Positions 1-10,615 of a DNA stretch of 64,000 bases are shown here, piece by piece. The position numbers were made by a program, and so were the translations under genes. Source of the stretch: Cyanobium sp. ATX 6A2 (GTDB lineage Bacteria > Cyanobacteriota > Cyanobacteriia > PCC-6307 > Cyanobiaceae); the NCBI RefSeq assembly GCF_024346355.1, contig NZ_JAGQCU010000010.1, positions 34,981 through 98,980 on the forward strand, written 5' to 3'. Below the pieces are notes generated by a model. It searched no databases. It saw only the letters and a list, made by a program, of their open reading frames with translations, and was not told where the DNA came from. Position 1 is the stretch's first letter, and each line of letters opens with the position of its first letter.

Positions 1-2
1 GC

Positions 3-1601
<1,599 letters not shown>

Positions 1602-1614
1602 GGGAGCCAAACCG

Positions 1615-2568
1615 ATGGCCAATCTCAAGGAAATCCGTGACCGCATCAGTTCGGTCAAGAACACCCGCAAAATCACCGAGGCCATGCGTCTCGTTGCCGC
1701 TGCCAAGGTGCGCCGCGCCCAGGAGCAGGTGTTGCGCAGCCGACCGTTTGCCGATCGTCTGGCGCGTGTGCTCGAGAACCTGCAGTCCCGCATTGGCTTT
1801 GCCGATGCGGATGTCCCCCTGCTCACCGATCGACCCGTGGAGTGCATCACTCTGCTGGCGGTCACCGGCGACCGCGGATTGTGCGGTGGTTACAACGCCA
1901 ACATCATCAAGCGCACCGAACAGCGCCATGCCGAACTCACCGGCCAGGGCTTCAAGGTTGACCTCGTGCTGATCGGTCGCAAGGCCATCACCTACTTCCA
2001 GAACCGTGCCGATACCTATTCGGTGCGTGCCACTTTCACCGGTCTCGAGCAGGTACCCAATGCTGAAGAAGCGGGTGCGATTGCCAACGAAGTTCTGGCT
2101 GAGTTTCTCTCGAGATCCTGTGATCGGGTGGAGCTGATTTTTACCAAGTTCATCAACCTGGTGAGTTCCCAGCCGGTCATCCAGACCCTGCTGCCCCTCG
2201 ACCCTCAGGGCATCGCAACCCCGGAGGATGAGATTTTCCGTCTCACCACCCGCGAGGGTCGTCTGGTGGTTGAACCGGGTACGGAGCCCAATCCTGTGCC
2301 CAGCCTGCCCTCGGACATCGTCTTCGAGCAGAGCCCGGAACAGCTGCTGGATGCGTTGCTGCCGCTCTATGTGCAGAATCAGCTTCTGCGCTCGCTTCAG
2401 GAAGCCGCGGCGTCAGAGCTGGCCAGCCGCATGACGGCCATGAACAACGCCAGCGACAACGCCAAGTCGTTGGCCAAGAGCCTCACCCTCGACTACAACA
2501 AAGCTCGCCAGGCGGCCATCACCCAGGAGATCCTGGAAGTGGTGGGCGGGTCCACCGCGACGGTCTGA
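1615..2568 (+). CDS. atpG: ATP synthase F1 subunit gamma
   Basis: This is the central rotor shaft of F1-ATP synthase. It starts [20 protein letters not shown], the conserved N-terminal helix, and ends with the matching C-terminal helix ([16 protein letters not shown]). At 317 aa it has the cyanobacterial/chloroplast insertion around residues 200-240. No cysteine is seen in that insertion, so the thiol switch of the plant chloroplast gamma subunit is absent, as is usual in cyanobacteria. The start codon is preceded by GGGAG, a good ribosome binding site. It is probably the last gene of the atp1 operon. The gene symbol is atpC in some cyanobacterial nomenclatures. Confidence 0.97.
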   Translation: MANLKEIRDRISSVKNTRKITEAMRLVAAAKVRRAQEQVLRSRPFADRLARVLENLQSRIGFADADVPLLTDRPVECITLLAVTGDRGLCGGYNANIIKRTEQRHAELTGQGFKVDLVLIGRKAITYFQNRADTYSVRATFTGLEQVPNAEEAGAIANEVLAEFLSRSCDRVELIFTKFINLVSSQPVIQTLLPLDPQGIATPEDEIFRLTTREGRLVVEPGTEPNPVPSLPSDIVFEQSPEQLLDALLPLYVQNQLLRSLQEAAASELASRMTAMNNASDNAKSLAKSLTLDYNKARQAAITQEILEVVGGSTATV

Positions 2569-2672
2569 CCCTCTGCCCCTGCGCAGCACGGCACGGCCAG
2601 CTCAAGTCGAGTCCCAGGGTCTTCCATGGGACATGCGGTGTTTGTGCTGTCAGTGTCGGCCTCCAGGAGCTG

Positions 2673-2691
2673 CCTGCCCAGTCCGGGCAGG
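2673..2691 (+). repeat. Hairpin after atpG
   Basis: A perfect 7-bp inverted repeat (CCTGCCC / GGGCAGG) with a 5-nt loop lies 105 nt after atpG. No T-tract follows, so it is not a standard intrinsic terminator. It could be a processing or weak termination site for the atp1 transcript. Confidence 0.35.
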
Positions 2692-2785
2692 TTGCGACCC
2701 TGCTTCGTCTGGGCCATCAGCATCAGCCCCCTACCGGTTGCCGCGCTGGGATGCTTGAGCGCACTGCCCCACCGGGAGTCGGTCC

Positions 2786-3532
2786 GTGTTCCTGCCCCTG
2801 CCCTCCCCGGGAGCGCTGACGATCGAGCCCCTGTTCCCCGTGGCGCTGGGGCAGGTGCAGCTCCATCCTGATCCCCTCGAACTCGCCGGCCAGCTGCAGG
2901 CCCTGCTTGCTCTGCGCGGTGAGGCTGAGTCCAATCCGGATCCCGGCTGCGCCTGGACCGGTGATCTGAACGGGGTATGGCAGCTGCACCACCATGCCAC
3001 GTTCAGTCCGTTGATCGCCGAGCTCACGAATCATGTGCGCAGCTATCTCGACCAGCTCGGTTTCGATCCCCGGAAGCTGACCCTGCACCTGCAGCGTTGC
3101 TGGCCGGTGCTGAGCGAACCGACTCAGGTGGTGGGCCGCCACCATCATCCCAATGCCCACCTCAGTGCGATCTACTACCTCAGCGGCGATGGCAGCGGCC
3201 GCTCAGGCTGCCTGCGCCTGTGGCCGCTCCGCCAGGTCAATGAGTTGGTGGCTGGCCTCGGTGTCGGCCATGGCGGGCCGCTGACCCCCACGCCCTGGAC
3301 CCGGCCCTGGCTGGATGTGGCTCCCCGCACGGGGCTGCTGGTGGTGTTCCCGTCCTGCATCGACCACGCCGTGCTTCCCAACGACGACCCCGATGCGCTG
3401 CGCTGCTCACTGAGCCTCGACTTCGTGCTCACCGCTCCGCCCATGGGCGAGGGACAAGCCTCGCCGGAATATCTCGCTCCCCACCCCAGCCACTGGCTGG
3501 CGATCCCTGAGGATGGATACCCGCCGGCCTGA
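2786..3532 (+). CDS. Putative 2OG-Fe(II) oxygenase-like protein
   Basis: This 248-aa protein resembles the small TIGR02466-type family of putative 2-oxoglutarate/iron oxygenases. It has a His-rich strand (VVGRHHHPNAHLSAIYYLSG, about residues 114-133), and later GLLVVFPSCIDHAV, the usual site of the distal iron-ligand His, then a strand with an Arg (LRCSLSLDF) suited to 2-oxoglutarate binding. The substrate is unknown. It opens a plus-strand group with a ferredoxin, a small protein and DUF3326. The GTG start is the first available in frame; the true start could be a few codons later, near TIEPLFPVAL. Family assignment comes from motif recognition only. Confidence 0.7.
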   Translation: MFLPLPSPGALTIEPLFPVALGQVQLHPDPLELAGQLQALLALRGEAESNPDPGCAWTGDLNGVWQLHHHATFSPLIAELTNHVRSYLDQLGFDPRKLTLHLQRCWPVLSEPTQVVGRHHHPNAHLSAIYYLSGDGSGRSGCLRLWPLRQVNELVAGLGVGHGGPLTPTPWTRPWLDVAPRTGLLVVFPSCIDHAVLPNDDPDALRCSLSLDFVLTAPPMGEGQASPEYLAPHPSHWLAIPEDGYPPA

Positions 3533-3571
3533 AGCCGCCCGGCACAGCCCTGAACCCACCGATAACGATCC

Positions 3572-3895
3572 ATGAGTGCCAGCTTCACCGTCGTGGCCAC
3601 GCTCGGCGGCACCACCCACACGTTTCCCTGCCGCGACGACCAGACGGTGCTGGCGGCTGCTGAGGAGGCCGGAGTGCCCTTGCCCAGCTCCTGTTGCTCG
3701 GGGGTGTGCACCACTTGCGCGGCCCTGCTCAGCGAGGGAACGGTGCACCAGCCCGATGCCATGGGTGTGAAGGCGGAGCTTCAGCAACAGGGCTATGCCC
3801 TGCTGTGTGTGGCCTATCCGCGCAGTGATCTGAAGCTCCAGGGGGGCATGGAGGATGCCCTCTACGAGATCCAGTTCGGTCAGTTCCAGAAATGA
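3572..3895 (+). CDS. [2Fe-2S] plant-type ferredoxin, non-canonical
   Basis: This is a 107-aa soluble electron carrier with the plant-type cluster motif: Cys41, Cys46, Cys49 (CCSGVCTTC) and Cys79 (LLCVAYP). It differs from the photosynthetic PetF encoded near 34.4 kb in that it is less acidic and has a C-terminal extension ending YEIQFGQFQK. This suggests a dedicated partner rather than general photosystem I electron transfer. It sits between a putative iron oxygenase and a 69-aa protein plus DUF3326, 10 nt before the small gene, so cotranscription is likely. The partner enzyme is not known. Confidence 0.92.
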   Translation: MSASFTVVATLGGTTHTFPCRDDQTVLAAAEEAGVPLPSSCCSGVCTTCAALLSEGTVHQPDAMGVKAELQQQGYALLCVAYPRSDLKLQGGMEDALYEIQFGQFQK

Positions 3896-3905
3896 GCCAG
3901 CTCCA

Positions 3906-4115
3906 GTGAGCAGCTCCACGGCAGTGCTGCTTCGCCCCCTGGCGTTGCAGCTGAGGCGTGGGCCTGGGGCGCTGAGACCCCAGATCCATGCTCTGCTGGC
4001 AGCCCACGGGGAGCCCCTGCGCTGGGCGATCACCGCCGCCGAGGGTGATGTGCTCTTCCTCGAGGCGGTGGTGCTGGTTCCTGCCCCAGCGGCAGGGCGG
4101 TCGCCCGGGCGATGA
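3906..4115 (+). CDS. Small conserved picocyanobacterial protein, unknown function
   Basis: This 69-aa frame starts with GTG 10 nt after the ferredoxin stop and ends in an ATGA overlap with the next gene. The sequence has two recognisable blocks, LLRPLALQLRRG and GEPLRWAITAAEGDVLFLEAVVL, that look like a compact alpha/beta fold. I recall similar small proteins next to this ferredoxin in related picocyanobacteria, but I recognise no function. The tight packing and stop/start coupling with DUF3326 support it as a real gene. Confidence 0.7.
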   Translation: MSSSTAVLLRPLALQLRRGPGALRPQIHALLAAHGEPLRWAITAAEGDVLFLEAVVLVPAPAAGRSPGR

Positions 4116-5209
4116 CGGCCCTCCCCCCGCCTGCCGAGGGCTGCCCCCTCCCCACCCTGATGGTGGTGCCCTCCGGTGTGGGCTGTGCCACCGGCGGCTA
4201 TGCCGGCGACGCCCTGCCCGCGGCGCGCCTGCTGGCCGCCGCCAGCGGTTGTCTGATCACCCATCCCAACGTCATCAACGGTGCGGCGCTCTACTGGAGC
4301 GATCCCCGTGTCCTCTACGTGGAGGGTTGGGCCCTGGGCCGTTTTGCGGCAGGGCACCTGGCCCTGCGGCCGGTGCGCAGCCGCCGCGTGGGCCTCCTCC
4401 TTGATGCCGGCATCGAGGAGGAGCTGCGGCTGCGCCACCTGCAGGTGGCTGATGGCTGCCGCGCCACCCTCGGTCTTGAGATCGGTCCGGTGCTGACCAC
4501 GGATGTGCCTCTGGGCGTGGGTGTGGAACTGGGGCCCAGTGGTGCCAGCTGGGGCACCCTGGCGCGGCCCGATGCCCTGCTGCGGGCCGGTGAACAGCTG
4601 CGCGACGCCGGCGCCACGGCGATTGCAGTGGTGGCCCGCTTCCCCGAGGATCCGCACAGTGAAGCGCTGGCCGCCTACCGCAGCGGGGCGGGTGTGGACG
4701 CGCTGGCAGGGGCCGAGGCGGTGATCAGCCACCTGCTCAGCCGTCACCTGCTGCTGCCCTGCGCCCACGCCCCAGCCCTGCGGCCGCTGCCGCTGCAGCG
4801 CGGCCTCGATCCCCGCGCTGCGGGCGAGGAGCTGGGCACCACCTTCCTGCCCTGCGTGCTGGTGGGCCTCAGCCGGGCGCCCGATCTGCTGCCCCTGTCC
4901 GGCGCGGGCCCGGCAGTCGCGGCTGCCGGGCCCCTGCTCCACAGCCAGCAGCTCGGGGCGGTGGTGGCTCCGGCGGGTGCCCTCGGGGGAGAGGCGGTGC
5001 TGGCCTGCGTGGAGCGGGGGGTGCCCTTGATCGCCGTGGACAATCCCTGCCTGCTTCAGGTCAGCGCCCAGGCCCTGGCCCTGGAGGACGCCGGCGCCAC
5101 GGTGCTGTCCGCGGTCGGCTACGCCGAGGCCGCTGGGCTGGTGCTGGCGTTGAGGGAGGGAATCGCTCCGGCGGCCCTGCGCCGCCCGATCGAACCGCTG
5201 GATGGGTGA
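4112..5209 (+). CDS. DUF3326 family protein
   Basis: This 365-aa protein matches the DUF3326 family of cyanobacteria and plants, whose function is not established. Recognisable family segments are MVVPSGVGCATGGYAGDALP near the N-terminus, LITHPNVINGAALYWSD (about residues 47-63), RVGLLLDAGIEEE and the central DVPLGVGVELGPSG. A later stretch, VVAPAGALGGEAVLACVERG, resembles a nucleotide or sugar-phosphate binding loop, but that is only an impression. The ATG overlaps the stop of the upstream small gene (ATGA), indicating translational coupling. It is convergent with rlmH, 18 nt away. Confidence 0.88.
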   Translation: MTALPPPAEGCPLPTLMVVPSGVGCATGGYAGDALPAARLLAAASGCLITHPNVINGAALYWSDPRVLYVEGWALGRFAAGHLALRPVRSRRVGLLLDAGIEEELRLRHLQVADGCRATLGLEIGPVLTTDVPLGVGVELGPSGASWGTLARPDALLRAGEQLRDAGATAIAVVARFPEDPHSEALAAYRSGAGVDALAGAEAVISHLLSRHLLLPCAHAPALRPLPLQRGLDPRAAGEELGTTFLPCVLVGLSRAPDLLPLSGAGPAVAAAGPLLHSQQLGAVVAPAGALGGEAVLACVERGVPLIAVDNPCLLQVSAQALALEDAGATVLSAVGYAEAAGLVLALREGIAPAALRRPIEPLDG

Positions 5210-5227
5210 GCCCCCGGGTGGCAGGCC

Positions 5228-5665
5228 TCAGGCCCGGTGGTAGGGGCTGCCCTGCAGGATCGCCTGGGCTCGGTAGAGCTGCTCCACCAGCAGCAGGCGC
5301 GCCAGTTCGTGGGGAAAGGTCATCGGCGAGAGGCTGAGTGTCCAGCTGGCGCGGGCCTTCAGCTCCGCTGCCAGGCCATCGGCGCCACCGATGGCGAAGG
5401 CCAGCCGTGTGGAGCCTCCCTGGCTCAGGCGATCGGCGAAGGCCAGCGAACCCAGTTCGCCGCCCTCCTCGGCCAGTGCCACCAGCTGCTCATCGGAGCG
5501 CAGCTCGGCTGCGATCGCGGCAGCTTCCCTGGCCGGGGTGGAGTCGCGGATCTCCACGATCGACAGGCCCGGCAGCCGCCGGCCGTAGAGCTCCAGCCCC
5601 TCGCGGATCCAGCCCTTGCGCACCCTGCCCACGGCCAGGATGCGGATGCGGGCGGGGTTCAGCAT
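5228..5665 (-). CDS. rlmH: 23S rRNA (pseudouridine-1915 N3) methyltransferase RlmH
   Basis: This is a SPOUT-class methyltransferase that modifies pseudouridine 1915 in helix 69 of 23S rRNA. At 145 aa it is normal length. It shows the SAM-binding knot: FAIGGADG about two thirds along, then [20 protein letters not shown] and the terminal GSPYHR, which is nearly invariant in the family. It is the last gene of a minus-strand operon that includes nadD, nadE and ald, 21 nt after ald, and is probably expressed with them. It converges with DUF3326. Confidence 0.96.
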   Translation of the reverse strand: MLNPARIRILAVGRVRKGWIREGLELYGRRLPGLSIVEIRDSTPAREAAAIAAELRSDEQLVALAEEGGELGSLAFADRLSQGGSTRLAFAIGGADGLAAELKARASWTLSLSPMTFPHELARLLLVEQLYRAQAILQGSPYHRA

Positions 5666-5686
5666 CGTCTCTGGACCCAGCCGAGC

Positions 5687-6799
5687 TCAGCGCAGGCAGG
5701 CCATCGGATGGCGGGTGGCCACTCCAAGAGCCCGGGCGACCCCGGGGTGGCACACCGCCCCGGCGGCGGTGTTGAGGCCGGAGAGCAATTCGGGCCGATC
5801 GGTGACCGCCTCCGCCAGCCCCCGGCCCGCCATCACGAGGATGTAAGGGAGGGTGACGCTCACCAATGCTTCGGTGGAGGTGAAGGGCACTGCGCCGGGC
5901 ATGTTGCCCACCGCGTAGTGCAGCACCCCATGGAGCGTGTGCACCGGATCGGTGTGGGTGGTTTCGCGGCTGGTGGCGATGCAGCCCCCCTGGTCGATGG
6001 CCACATCCACAATTACCGAACCGGGTTTCATGCGCTCCACCAGGGATTCCTCCACCAGGGTTGGGGCCCGGCCGCCTGGGGTGAGCACCGCGCCGATCAC
6101 CAGATCGGCCGCCGGCACCAGCCGCTCCACCAGGCTGCGGCTACTCACCAGGCTCACCAACCGGCCGCGGCGCTCGGCCTCCCGCTCGCGCAGGCGCTGG
6201 GGGGAGCGGTCCAGCAGGAACACCTCCGCGTCCATGGCGGCGGCGATCCGGGCGGCGTTCCAGCCCACGGTGCCAGCACCGAGCACCACCACCCGCGCCG
6301 GCCGCACGCCGGTGCAGCCTCCGATCAGCACCCCGCGGCCGCCGTGGGGGCGCTCGAGCAGATGGGCCCCCACCTGGGCCGCCAGGCGGCCGGCGATCTC
6401 GCTCATCGGTGCCAGCAGGGGCAGGCTGCCGTCCTCGAGTTGCACCGTCTCGTAGGCCACGGCAGTGGTGCCGGCCTCCAGCAGGGCCCGGCCCACATCG
6501 GGATAGGCCGCCAGGTGCAGGTAGGTGAACAGCACCAGATCGGAACGCAGGTAGGTGAACTCCTCGGGCTGGGGCTCCTTCACTTTCACCACGAGATGGG
6601 CGGCCCAGGCTTCCTCGCGGGTCACCAGCCGGGCTCCGGCCTCGGCGAAGTCCTGGTCGTCGATGCCGGCCCCCAGGCCGGCGCCGCCCTGCACCCGTAC
6701 CTCCATGCCCTGGCCCACCAGCTCCCTCACCCCGTCAGGGGTGAGGGCCACGCGGCGCTCGTCACGCTTGATTTCCGTGGGCACGCCGATGCTGGCCAT
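5687..6799 (-). CDS. ald: Alanine dehydrogenase
   Basis: This NAD-dependent enzyme interconverts L-alanine and pyruvate plus ammonia. The protein starts IGVPTEIKRDERRVALTPDG, followed by VKVKEP with the substrate-binding Lys (near residue 74) and YLHLA with the catalytic His (near 95). The Rossmann motif GAGTVGWNAA lies around 174-183. I chose the ATG that gives MASIGVPTEIK (370 aa, family length); an in-frame start 33 nt upstream is possible. It lies 60 nt downstream of nadE, a sensible neighbour since Ald consumes NAD(H). Confidence 0.95.
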   Translation of the reverse strand: MASIGVPTEIKRDERRVALTPDGVRELVGQGMEVRVQGGAGLGAGIDDQDFAEAGARLVTREEAWAAHLVVKVKEPQPEEFTYLRSDLVLFTYLHLAAYPDVGRALLEAGTTAVAYETVQLEDGSLPLLAPMSEIAGRLAAQVGAHLLERPHGGRGVLIGGCTGVRPARVVVLGAGTVGWNAARIAAAMDAEVFLLDRSPQRLREREAERRGRLVSLVSSRSLVERLVPAADLVIGAVLTPGGRAPTLVEESLVERMKPGSVIVDVAIDQGGCIATSRETTHTDPVHTLHGVLHYAVGNMPGAVPFTSTEALVSVTLPYILVMAGRGLAEAVTDRPELLSGLNTAAGAVCHPGVARALGVATRHPMACLR

Positions 6800-6859
6800 C
6801 GGGGCGGAAAGGGAGGGCGATGCGGCCATCAAGCCAGAACAGGGGCTCCCAAGCCTGGC

Positions 6860-8584
6860 TCAGACGGCGGCGATCGGCATGCGCCAGCCGCTGCCGAAGG
6901 CCTGGCTGCTCACCTTGAGTACCGGCGCCGCCTGCCGGCGCTTGAACTCGGCCCGCTGCAGCAGGGCCATCACCCGCTGGGCTAGCTGGGGGTCGGTGCC
7001 CTCAGCCGCCAGTTGCTCAGGGCTGTGGCGATGCTCCACCAGTGCCTTCAGCACCGGATCGAGCAGGGCATAGTCCGGCAGGGAGTCGCTGTCGCGCTGG
7101 TTGGGCTGCAGTTCGGCGCTGGGGGGTTTGAGCCGGATGGCGGCACCGATCAGCTCCCCCTCCCGGGGCAGGCCCAGCGCTTGTCGGCAGACCTGGGAGG
7201 CGGGGCTGTCCAGCCAGGCGCAGAGCCGGAACACGGTGGTTTTGTAGAGGTCGCCGATCACGGACAGGCCCCCGTTCATATCGCCGTAAAGGGTGCAGTA
7301 GCCCACCGCCAGCTCCGACTTGTTGCCGGTGGAGAGCAGCAACCGGCCCTGCTGGTTAGCCATCGCCATCAGCAGGGTGCCGCGGATGCGTGACTGCAGG
7401 TTCTCGGCCGTCAGGCCCTCGGGCGGCTGGCTCAGGGCGGGGGTGAGGGCAGTGTCGAACCCGACCATCAGGGCGCTGATCGGCACGGTGCGGGTGGCCA
7501 GGCCGAGGCGCCGGGCCAGGGCCTCGGCGTCGTGGATCGAGCCGGCTGAGCTCCAGGGGGAGGGCATCAGCAGGGCCAGCAGCTGATCGGCGCCCAGGGC
7601 GGCCGTGGCGATCACGGCCACCAGGGCCGAGTCGATGCCGCCGCTGAGGCCCAGCAGGGCCCGCCGGAAGCCGCACTTGCGGGCGTAGTCACGCACCCCC
7701 AGCACCAGGGCCAGCAGCAGCTGCTCCAGCGGTTGGGGGGGTGATGGTGCCGCCTGGTGGGGGAGGCTCGGCCCCTGGGCCAACGCGCCAGCCTCACTGG
7801 GCAGCGGCCACACCAGCAGGGCTTCGGCGCAGCAGGGCAGCCTGGCCACCACGGCGCCGTTGCCATCCACCACGAAACTGGCACCGTCGAACACCAGCTC
7901 GTCGTTGCCACCCACCTGGTTCACATACACCACCGGGCAGTTCAGGCGCTGGGCCGCTCGAACGGCCAGCTCCTGCCGCAGCGCCAGCTTGCCCTGGCCG
8001 AAGGGCGACGCCGAGTGGTTCACGAGCACGTCGAGGCGCTGGCTCTGCAGGGCCGCCAGCGGATCGGGGCCCGCCAGTCGGTGGCCCAGCAGTTCCTCCT
8101 CGACCCAAAGGTCCTCACAGATGGTGAGCCCCAGGCGCAGGCTGCGGCCGCCCCAGGTCAGCTCCAGCACCGCCGGGGTCGAGGCGGGGCGGAAGTAGCG
8201 CCGCTCGTCGAAGACGTCGTAGCTGGGCAACAGCTGCTTGCGGGCCACCACCCGCCACTGACCCCCCTGCACCAGGGCGATGGCGTTGTGCAGGTTGGGC
8301 AGCTGGGCATCGCCGCTGGGCTCGGCCATGCCCACCAGCACTCCCAGATCGGGGCAGTCCCGAGCCAGATCGGAGGCCAGTCTGTCCAGGGCCCTGTCCT
8401 GCTGCTGCAGGCGGGCCGGCAGCAGCAGCAGGTCGCGGGGGGGGTAACCCCACAGGGAGAGCTCAGGCGTGAGCACCAGGCTGGCCCCCTCGGTGTGGGC
8501 CTGCCGGCAGCTGTTGAAGATGCGCTCGCCGTTACCGACCAGGTCCCCCACCACCGGGTTGAGCTGGGCCAGAGCAAGGCGCAT
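6860..8584 (-). CDS. nadE: Glutamine-dependent NAD+ synthetase
   Basis: This enzyme performs the last step of NAD synthesis, amidating deamido-NAD with glutamine nitrogen. The N-terminal nitrilase-like glutaminase domain carries the Glu41 (LTPELSLWGYPP), Lys116 (ARKQLLPSYD) and Cys156 (LTICEDLW) triad. The C-terminal synthetase domain has the ATP-pyrophosphatase loop SGGIDS at residues 314-319. ATG at 8584 gives the standard MRLALAQLNPVVGD start and 574 aa. A start at 8638 would add 18 Pro-rich residues and overlap nadD, so it is less likely. It follows nadD directly, so two consecutive NAD steps are co-encoded. Confidence 0.96.
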   Translation of the reverse strand: MRLALAQLNPVVGDLVGNGERIFNSCRQAHTEGASLVLTPELSLWGYPPRDLLLLPARLQQQDRALDRLASDLARDCPDLGVLVGMAEPSGDAQLPNLHNAIALVQGGQWRVVARKQLLPSYDVFDERRYFRPASTPAVLELTWGGRSLRLGLTICEDLWVEEELLGHRLAGPDPLAALQSQRLDVLVNHSASPFGQGKLALRQELAVRAAQRLNCPVVYVNQVGGNDELVFDGASFVVDGNGAVVARLPCCAEALLVWPLPSEAGALAQGPSLPHQAAPSPPQPLEQLLLALVLGVRDYARKCGFRRALLGLSGGIDSALVAVIATAALGADQLLALLMPSPWSSAGSIHDAEALARRLGLATRTVPISALMVGFDTALTPALSQPPEGLTAENLQSRIRGTLLMAMANQQGRLLLSTGNKSELAVGYCTLYGDMNGGLSVIGDLYKTTVFRLCAWLDSPASQVCRQALGLPREGELIGAAIRLKPPSAELQPNQRDSDSLPDYALLDPVLKALVEHRHSPEQLAAEGTDPQLAQRVMALLQRAEFKRRQAAPVLKVSSQAFGSGWRMPIAAV

Positions 8585-8615
8585 CGGTGCGGAGCGGGGG
8601 AGCAGGGGCGGGTGG

Positions 8616-9197
8616 TCAGGGGCGGGCGGTGAGGCCATAAAGATTGTGCTGGAGCAGCAACGGCCAGGCGGCCGCCGCCACCTGATCCGGGGCTGGTTGA
8701 CGGCGTGCCTGGCTGCTGGTGGTGGGCGGAATCCGCAATGGCAGCTCCTCCACCACGCCCCCCAGGTTGCGCAGCGCCTCCAGCTGTGGTTCGCCGAGGG
8801 GCCAGCCTGCCCGTGGCACCACTGCCAGGCGGCAGAGCTGCAGCACCGCGGTGGCCTGTTTCCAGCGGGGGATCTGGCCGGCCAGATCGCTGCCCACCAC
8901 GAACACCAGCTCCGTTGCCGGCCAGCGCCGCGCCGCCCGTTGCAGGGTGGTGATCGCCCAGGGACTGCTGAGCTCCTGGACCAGCTCCAGCCGCGGATCG
9001 GCGATCGCCGCCACCACCGCGGCCAGCAGCGCCGCGCGCCGCGCGAGGGGGGCGCCGTGATCTTTCACCGGGTTGTCGCTGGCCCAGGTGGCCACCCTGG
9101 GATAGAGGTCGAGCAGCCCCTCCAGCAGCGCCTGGTGCCCGCGGGTGGGGGGATCGGCGCTGGTGCCCAGCAGGGCGACGGTGGAGATGCTTCTCAC
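8616..9197 (-). CDS. nadD: Nicotinate-nucleotide adenylyltransferase
   Basis: This enzyme adenylates nicotinate mononucleotide to deamido-NAD, the substrate of the adjacent nadE product. The nucleotidyltransferase motif appears as LLGTSADPPTRGHQALL at the N-terminus, with TRGH in place of the usual HxGH-type site. FVVGSDLAGQIPRW and the C-terminal IPPTTSSQARR (the ISTTxxR equivalent) complete the family signature. The GTG start at 9197 overlaps the stop of the upstream GTPase gene (GTGA), and this fixes the start; the product is 193 aa. The frame stays open much further upstream, but that part lies inside the GTPase gene and is not coding. Confidence 0.92.
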   Translation of the reverse strand: MRSISTVALLGTSADPPTRGHQALLEGLLDLYPRVATWASDNPVKDHGAPLARRAALLAAVVAAIADPRLELVQELSSPWAITTLQRAARRWPATELVFVVGSDLAGQIPRWKQATAVLQLCRLAVVPRAGWPLGEPQLEALRNLGGVVEELPLRIPPTTSSQARRQPAPDQVAAAAWPLLLQHNLYGLTARP

Positions 9198-10615
9198 GGC
9201 AGCAGCGCCTGCAGTGGGGCCTGGGTGCGGCCGTTGCCGTCGCCCGCGGCACGGCCAGCCAGCCACTGCCGCACCAGCGGGTCGCTGGCCATGAGCCGGC
9301 GTCGTAGGGCCCCGGGCTGGCCACCACGTTCGCCCCGCCGCAGCAGTTCCCGTGCCGCCAGCCGTCCGGTGCGGCGGGTGGTGTGCACGGCCAGGGCGGC
9401 CTGGGCGAGGGCCACCGGCGCTGCCGGGGCCAGGCTGAGGCCACCGGTCAGGGGGGCCGCCAGCAGCAGCAGTTGACGCAGGGCGCCCAGCACCAGCTGG
9501 ATGCCGATCTGGGCGCCGCCGATGAGAGCGTTCTGGTGGGAGAGCTGGCTGAGCAGCTCCCGGGCCGCCTTTCCGTCCATCGGCAGGCCGTAGAGCTGGC
9601 AGAGCTGGGCCACCAGCGCGGCATCGCAGGCCAGGCCGCCGGCCAGATCCAGCAGCAGCAGGGGATTGGCGGCCAAGCCCGTGGCCTTGAGGGCCGCGTA
9701 CCGGCCGATCAGTCCCTGGGCCGCTTGGCGCCCGCGCCCCAGCCGGCCCTGATGCAGCTGCCGCTGGAGCGATTCGGCGGCGCCGAGGCTGTTGAGGGCC
9801 AGGAGCAGCTCCCCCTGGTCCTCGAGCAGTGCCATCAGCTGGCGGCGCAGGGGCTCCACCTGGGGGGGCTCCGGGTCGCTGCGCACCTTGCCGTCGGGCC
9901 GCAGCCGGGCCCGGCGGGGAGCGGCCGCCACCGCCAGCAGCGGCAAGGCTCCAGCCGCCGCTGGCAGCACGGCCCGCAACCGCCCCTGAATGCTGGCCTC
10001 CAGCGCCCGGCACTGCTCGCCGGACCAGCAGTCGCTGCGGTTGAGCACGAGCAGCAGTGGTTGACCGCTCAGGAGCAGGGTCACGATGGCCTGCTGATCA
10101 ATGCCGGTGAGGTCGCCATCCAGCACCATCAGCACCAGATCCACCCCGCGGGCCACCCGGGCCGCCAGCCGCGCCCGGCCGGGCGCGGCGATCTCATCGA
10201 TCCCCGGGGTATCCACCAGTTCCACCAGCTCCAGGCCGGCCACCGCCACTCCCCAGCTGGCCGCCTGCTGGCGGCGGGTGCAGCCATGGGCCACATCGGT
10301 GGCGAACACCGGCGCACCGAGCAGGGCATTGAGCAGACTCGACTTCCCCACCCCCACGCGGCCGAACACCGCCACCCGCAGGTGGCGCCGCTCGAGGCGC
10401 TCCAGCTGGCGATCGAGCACCGCCAGGGCGCCCCCCAGCAGGCTCTGTTCGCGGCCGTTGAGGCGCAGTTCCCGGCGCCATTGCCGCAGCAGCAGCCGGC
10501 AGCGCTCGCTGGTCGGAGGAGCTGGCTGATGCGCTGGCTGATGCGGCGGCGGCGGCAGTAGCGGCGGCGGCGGCGGCTCCTGCGAGGCCCGGCCTGGGTT
10601 GGTGCGGCTGGCCAT
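9194..10615 (-). CDS. Era-like GTPase with DUF697-type C-terminus
   Basis: This 473-aa protein has a Pro-rich N-terminus (residues about 13-34), then a GTPase domain: G1 loop GRVGVGKS at 85-92, G3 DTPGID, and G4 NRSD. The Ala/Leu-rich second half (about residues 300-470) looks like the membrane-associated helical DUF697-type domain found in cyanobacterial Era-like GTPases. The role is unknown, perhaps at membranes. The chosen ATG overlaps the stop of the CorC-like gene by one base (TGATG), which favours it over a start 39 nt upstream. It is coupled downstream to nadD by a GTGA overlap. Confidence 0.85.
   Translation of the reverse strand: MASRTNPGRASQEPPPPPLLPPPPHQPAHQPAPPTSERCRLLLRQWRRELRLNGREQSLLGGALAVLDRQLERLERRHLRVAVFGRVGVGKSSLLNALLGAPVFATDVAHGCTRRQQAASWGVAVAGLELVELVDTPGIDEIAAPGRARLAARVARGVDLVLMVLDGDLTGIDQQAIVTLLLSGQPLLLVLNRSDCWSGEQCRALEASIQGRLRAVLPAAAGALPLLAVAAAPRRARLRPDGKVRSDPEPPQVEPLRRQLMALLEDQGELLLALNSLGAAESLQRQLHQGRLGRGRQAAQGLIGRYAALKATGLAANPLLLLDLAGGLACDAALVAQLCQLYGLPMDGKAARELLSQLSHQNALIGGAQIGIQLVLGALRQLLLLAAPLTGGLSLAPAAPVALAQAALAVHTTRRTGRLAARELLRRGERGGQPGALRRRLMASDPLVRQWLAGRAAGDGNGRTQAPLQALLP

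Noticed and set aside
5237..6985. Very long open frame on the plus strand opposite rlmH and ald
   Set aside because: Its translation is Gly/His/Gln-rich with no motifs and mirrors strongly coding minus-strand genes; long antisense frames are common in DNA with high GC at third positions.
8616..10013. Longer version of nadD extending into the GTPase gene
   Set aside because: The extra residues are Gly/Pro/Arg-rich and overlap a gene with GTPase motifs; homology starts at the GTG at 9197.
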